The notes below the pieces were generated by a model. The model saw nothing but the letters and a program-made list of their open reading frames with translations. It ran no database searches and had not been told where the DNA came from. Of a DNA stretch of 64,000 nt, positions 61,800 through 64,000 are shown piece after piece (position 1 is the first letter of the stretch; the number at the start of each line of letters is the position of its first letter). The position numbers and the translations under genes are program-made. The stretch is taken from positions 89,044 to 153,043 of the forward strand of contig CANIZL010000002.1 of the NCBI GenBank assembly GCA_947471985.1, written 5' to 3'. This DNA is from Verrucomicrobiota bacterium. GTDB taxonomy: Bacteria > Verrucomicrobiota > Verrucomicrobiia > Limisphaerales > UBA9464.

Positions 61800-62624
61800 A
61801 TGACACCCCGCCCTTGGACCCGTCGTGAGGCCCTGCTGCGCCTCAGTGCCACCTCCCTGCTGAGCCTGGGGCTTTGGCCCGGTTGCCAGTCGCCCGGGGC
61901 CAATGCGGGTGCGGGCCGCCGCTTCCGCTTCATTGTGGTCAATGACCTGCATCACGCGTCGGCGGCCTGTGATCCCTGGTTCGCGGCGCTGGTACGCCAG
62001 ATGAAGACGCATGCTCGGATCGATTTCACCTTGGTCTTGGGGGATCTCGCGGACACGGCGGAGCCGGCGAGTCATGCGGCGATCCGTGATCATTTCAGCG
62101 CTCTGGGCCATCCATACTTTGTGCAGATTGGCAACCACGATCATCGGTCGGCGGGGGATCGATCCAGCTACGAGCAAACGTTCCCGGGTCGCCTCAACTA
62201 CCAATTTGACCACGAGGGCTGGCAGTTCCTGGGACTGGATTCCACTGAGGGCACGCAAGCGGATCGGACGCAGGTCCAGCCAGCCACGCTGGGCTGGCTG
62301 GATGACCGGCTCCGGCGTTTGGACCGACGCCGCCCGGCGGTTGTGTTTACGCATTTTCCCTTGGGTGCCGGAGTCAAAATGGCGCCGTTGAATTCGGAGG
62401 CGGTGTTGAACCGCTTCCGCGACTTCAACCTGCAGGGGGTTTTCAGCGGACACTACCACGCCTATACGCTTCGCCAGTCGGGTGCGGCGGACGTTCTCAC
62501 GAATCGGTGCTGTTCCCGGGTACGGGGCAACCATGATCAGTCGCGGGAGAAGGGCTATTGGCTGATGACGGCCGAGGCCGGGCGGGTGACCCGGGAATTC
62601 GTGGAGTTTAATGGTGGGGTGTAA
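61800..62624 (+). CDS. Secreted metallophosphoesterase
   Basis: 274 residues from the ATG at 61800. A Tat-like or lipoprotein signal (TRREALLRLSATSLLSLGLW then PGC) precedes a calcineurin-like fold: FIVVNDLHHASA, LVLGDLADTAEP, IGNHDHRS, VFTHFPLG and GVFSGHYHAY, which carry the metal ligands D/H/N/H/H in the usual order. Probably periplasmic, hydrolysing a phosphoester of unknown identity. Followed by a strong hairpin. Confidence 0.85.
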   Translation: MTPRPWTRREALLRLSATSLLSLGLWPGCQSPGANAGAGRRFRFIVVNDLHHASAACDPWFAALVRQMKTHARIDFTLVLGDLADTAEPASHAAIRDHFSALGHPYFVQIGNHDHRSAGDRSSYEQTFPGRLNYQFDHEGWQFLGLDSTEGTQADRTQVQPATLGWLDDRLRRLDRRRPAVVFTHFPLGAGVKMAPLNSEAVLNRFRDFNLQGVFSGHYHAYTLRQSGAADVLTNRCCSRVRGNHDQSREKGYWLMTAEAGRVTREFVEFNGGV

Positions 62625-62655
62625 GGCCGCCGGGGCAGAGCCACCCGGCGGCCTT
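62623..62655 (+). terminator. Hairpin at the end of the phosphoesterase gene
   Basis: AAGGCCGCCGGG (62623-62634) pairs perfectly over 12 bp with CCCGGCGGCCTT (62644-62655). T-poor downstream, so a terminator of moderate quality. Confidence 0.45.
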
Positions 62656-62953
62656 GGTGTCAAAACTGGTGCCCACCTCCCTATCCGCTCAGCATCGGGA
62701 TCGTGCCAGGTTCAATATCTTCGTCGAATAGGGAGCCAGCCTCAGTTCGTGGGCCGCGGCCTCCGACGGCGATGCCGCGGTCGGAGGCGTGAACTTTGCG
62801 TGGTGGATTTGGACCGGAATGGCGGTTTGGCTCGACTTTTGTTCCTCGCGATGCACTGGGCGGCCCGAGGGGACCGGCGATCAACGGATTTCTCCCCTTA
62901 CGGCGAAGGGAATGCGCCGGTTCGGCCGGTTATGGGTCGGGCTTTTTGAGGCG
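62656..62953. other. Gene-free region next to the REP transposase
   Basis: About 300 bp holding one REP-like motif (62702-62713). No convincing frame; the open frames present look like noise in GC-rich DNA. Confidence 0.4.
62702..62713 (-). repeat. REP-like motif copy near the RAYT gene
   Basis: Read on the minus strand: GAACCTGGCACG preceded by CGAAGATATT, the same flank as the copy at 47000. About 240 bp from the transposase gene. Confidence 0.45.
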
Positions 62954-63859
62954 TCAGCCGATGGCATTGACGCGCAGGTCGCGGAGGGCACTGATTCCGG
63001 GGAGTGGGACGCCCCGGATGGGTCGGGCCCCATTCTTCCGCTTCGGACTGAAGCGCTCCCGGTATCGAAGGAACTGGCGGTCCACGAACTCCGGCGAGCC
63101 CAGAACGACCCCATCGCTGAAATGCCGTATCCGCAGGCGCAGCACCTGGCCCCCGCCCAACTCGCCCCCACGCGCGAGTTCGGCTCGGATCGTTTCCGGA
63201 TCCAACACCTGTGGGTCGCTCGCATTGGCGGAATCGGCCGTTGCGAAGAGCAGGCCGCGGTAGGCGGTGGCCGCTTGCGGCCAGTCTTTGGGTTCCAGGA
63301 AGCTCATCAATCCCTGCTGGATCCTGCGGTTGCCCACCAGCGCGGCGGCGTAGCCGCAGTGACAGTAGTCCTTCGGATCCGCTACCAGCCCAGCCCGGAC
63401 GGGGTTCAGATCGATGTACGCCGCCAACGTCTGCAGGGCCGCCGGCGAATCCTCCACCAGAACAGTCGTCAAGCGTTCGGCCCACAGGGTACCGAAGCGC
63501 TCGTTCCGTCCGTTGTACCACCGGCTGAAGCTCTGCTTGAACTCGCTCATGAAAGCCGACACATCCCCCTGACGCGCTTCCACCGACGCCCGGATTCCTG
63601 CGTCGATCTTCCCCTGTTGCTTCAAGCTCTCCTGCGCCAGTACGGTCTTGGCCCCCTGCGGGCCGTAAAACGCCGTTAGCTTCTCCAGGAGCGCTTCCTC
63701 GGAGAGTTCGGCTGGTGGGGGAATCCGCACCAGCAGGTGGAAGTGATTGGACATCATGCAGTAGGTGAGCACCTCCACCCCGCAGAAGGTGGCCAGGGGC
63801 CAGAGGAGCTGGACCAACTTCTCCTTCCCCAGGTCGTCCAACAGCTTCTCCCCACCCAC
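62954..63859 (-). CDS. REP-associated tyrosine transposase (IS200-like), 5' end truncated
   Basis: 301 residues from a GTG. The Y1 HUH motif is in TYCMMSNHFHLLVRIPP near residue 35, with the catalytic Tyr expected in the helix near residues 108-135 (FKQSFSRWYNGRNERFG). The in-frame region upstream reads ...HRCLSRIV before the start and then hits a stop, while family members usually begin about 20-25 residues earlier with ...YHVxSR, so the N-terminus seems truncated. Single-stranded DNA transposases of this group act on REP elements; see the motif copies elsewhere in the window. Confidence 0.8.
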   Translation of the reverse strand: MGGEKLLDDLGKEKLVQLLWPLATFCGVEVLTYCMMSNHFHLLVRIPPPAELSEEALLEKLTAFYGPQGAKTVLAQESLKQQGKIDAGIRASVEARQGDVSAFMSEFKQSFSRWYNGRNERFGTLWAERLTTVLVEDSPAALQTLAAYIDLNPVRAGLVADPKDYCHCGYAAALVGNRRIQQGLMSFLEPKDWPQAATAYRGLLFATADSANASDPQVLDPETIRAELARGGELGGGQVLRLRIRHFSDGVVLGSPEFVDRQFLRYRERFSPKRKNGARPIRGVPLPGISALRDLRVNAIG

Positions 63860-64000
63860 AATTCGTGAAAGGCAACGGTGTCTGGCGCGTGAGCTAGACT
63901 AAATATTAAGATTGTGCGGAATAGCGCGAGGATGGCTACCGCGAGTGATACTCGATAAAAATGCGCGCTGAGGTGATTAAATTGAGATCATCGAATAAAA
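63860..64000. other. Right edge, AT-rich
   Basis: Contains GTGTCTGGCGCG (63878-63889), a relaxed match to the REP-like motif just upstream of the transposase, then AT-rich DNA with no gene to the window end. Confidence 0.35.

Overview
The window reads as GC-rich chromosome from a member of Verrucomicrobiota, most likely the Limisphaerales/Pedosphaera group. This rests on gene content only. Pointers are the paired planctomycete-type cytochrome/DUF1549/DUF1553 and DUF1501 genes, a second PVC-type haem domain protein, a pseudopilin-like H-X9-DG protein whose N-terminus runs straight into '[12 protein letters not shown]', an IPT-repeat surface protein, a CBS/DRTGG family II pyrophosphatase, and Lpt genes of a diderm. 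No rRNA, tRNA or CRISPR array was recognised.

Positions 1-5.1 kb are accessory. Small + strand genes of mostly unknown function (zinc-ribbon membrane protein, ferredoxin, DUF4177, DUF2489-like, hicBA) alternate with long imperfect inverted repeats. At least one repeat (1950-2045) has integron attC architecture and another (4305-4324) has an attC right half. I read this as an integron cassette cluster with no integrase in view. From 5.1 to 7.7 kb lie palindromic repeats and decayed toxin/antitoxin-type genes: a nucleotidyltransferase pseudogene with its winged-helix partner, and an AbrB-type antitoxin with a truncated PIN toxin.

From 7.9 to 18 kb come secreted or redox proteins, an SDR, a C39-like peptidase, a half-length CarB and the DUF1553/DUF1501 pair. 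Positions 18.3-26.9 kb form one tightly coupled eight-gene minus-strand operon: lipoyl-carrier (GcvH-like) protein, CobW-type GTPase, small Cys protein, Fe-S protein, radical SAM enzyme, DUF116-polyprenyl synthase fusion, and two cyclase/prenyltransferase-fold proteins. A cysteine desulfurase is divergent from its head. This looks like an isoprenoid pathway I cannot match to a described one and is the main candidate for an undescribed system.

From 27 to 64 kb the content is mostly ordinary chromosome: GIY-YIG protein, polyprenyl glycosylphosphotransferase, PLP decarboxylase, LysM protein, metK-ahcY, LptF/G-like permease, RlmM-like methyltransferase, LAB_N protein, purE, Sel1 protein, Mn-type PPase, two ABC-2 permeases, an lptC-lptA-lptB-like operon, pseudopilin, IPT protein, glutaredoxin, beta-CASP nuclease, PQQ propeller protein, SppA, UppP, aldo/keto reductase, phosphoesterase. 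The window ends in a REP-associated (IS200-like) transposase. A short GARYCTGGCACC motif, scattered in intergenic DNA, may be its REP family. Two intergenic regions (metK-ahcY and 60.3-60.5 kb) hold strong candidates for structured RNA.
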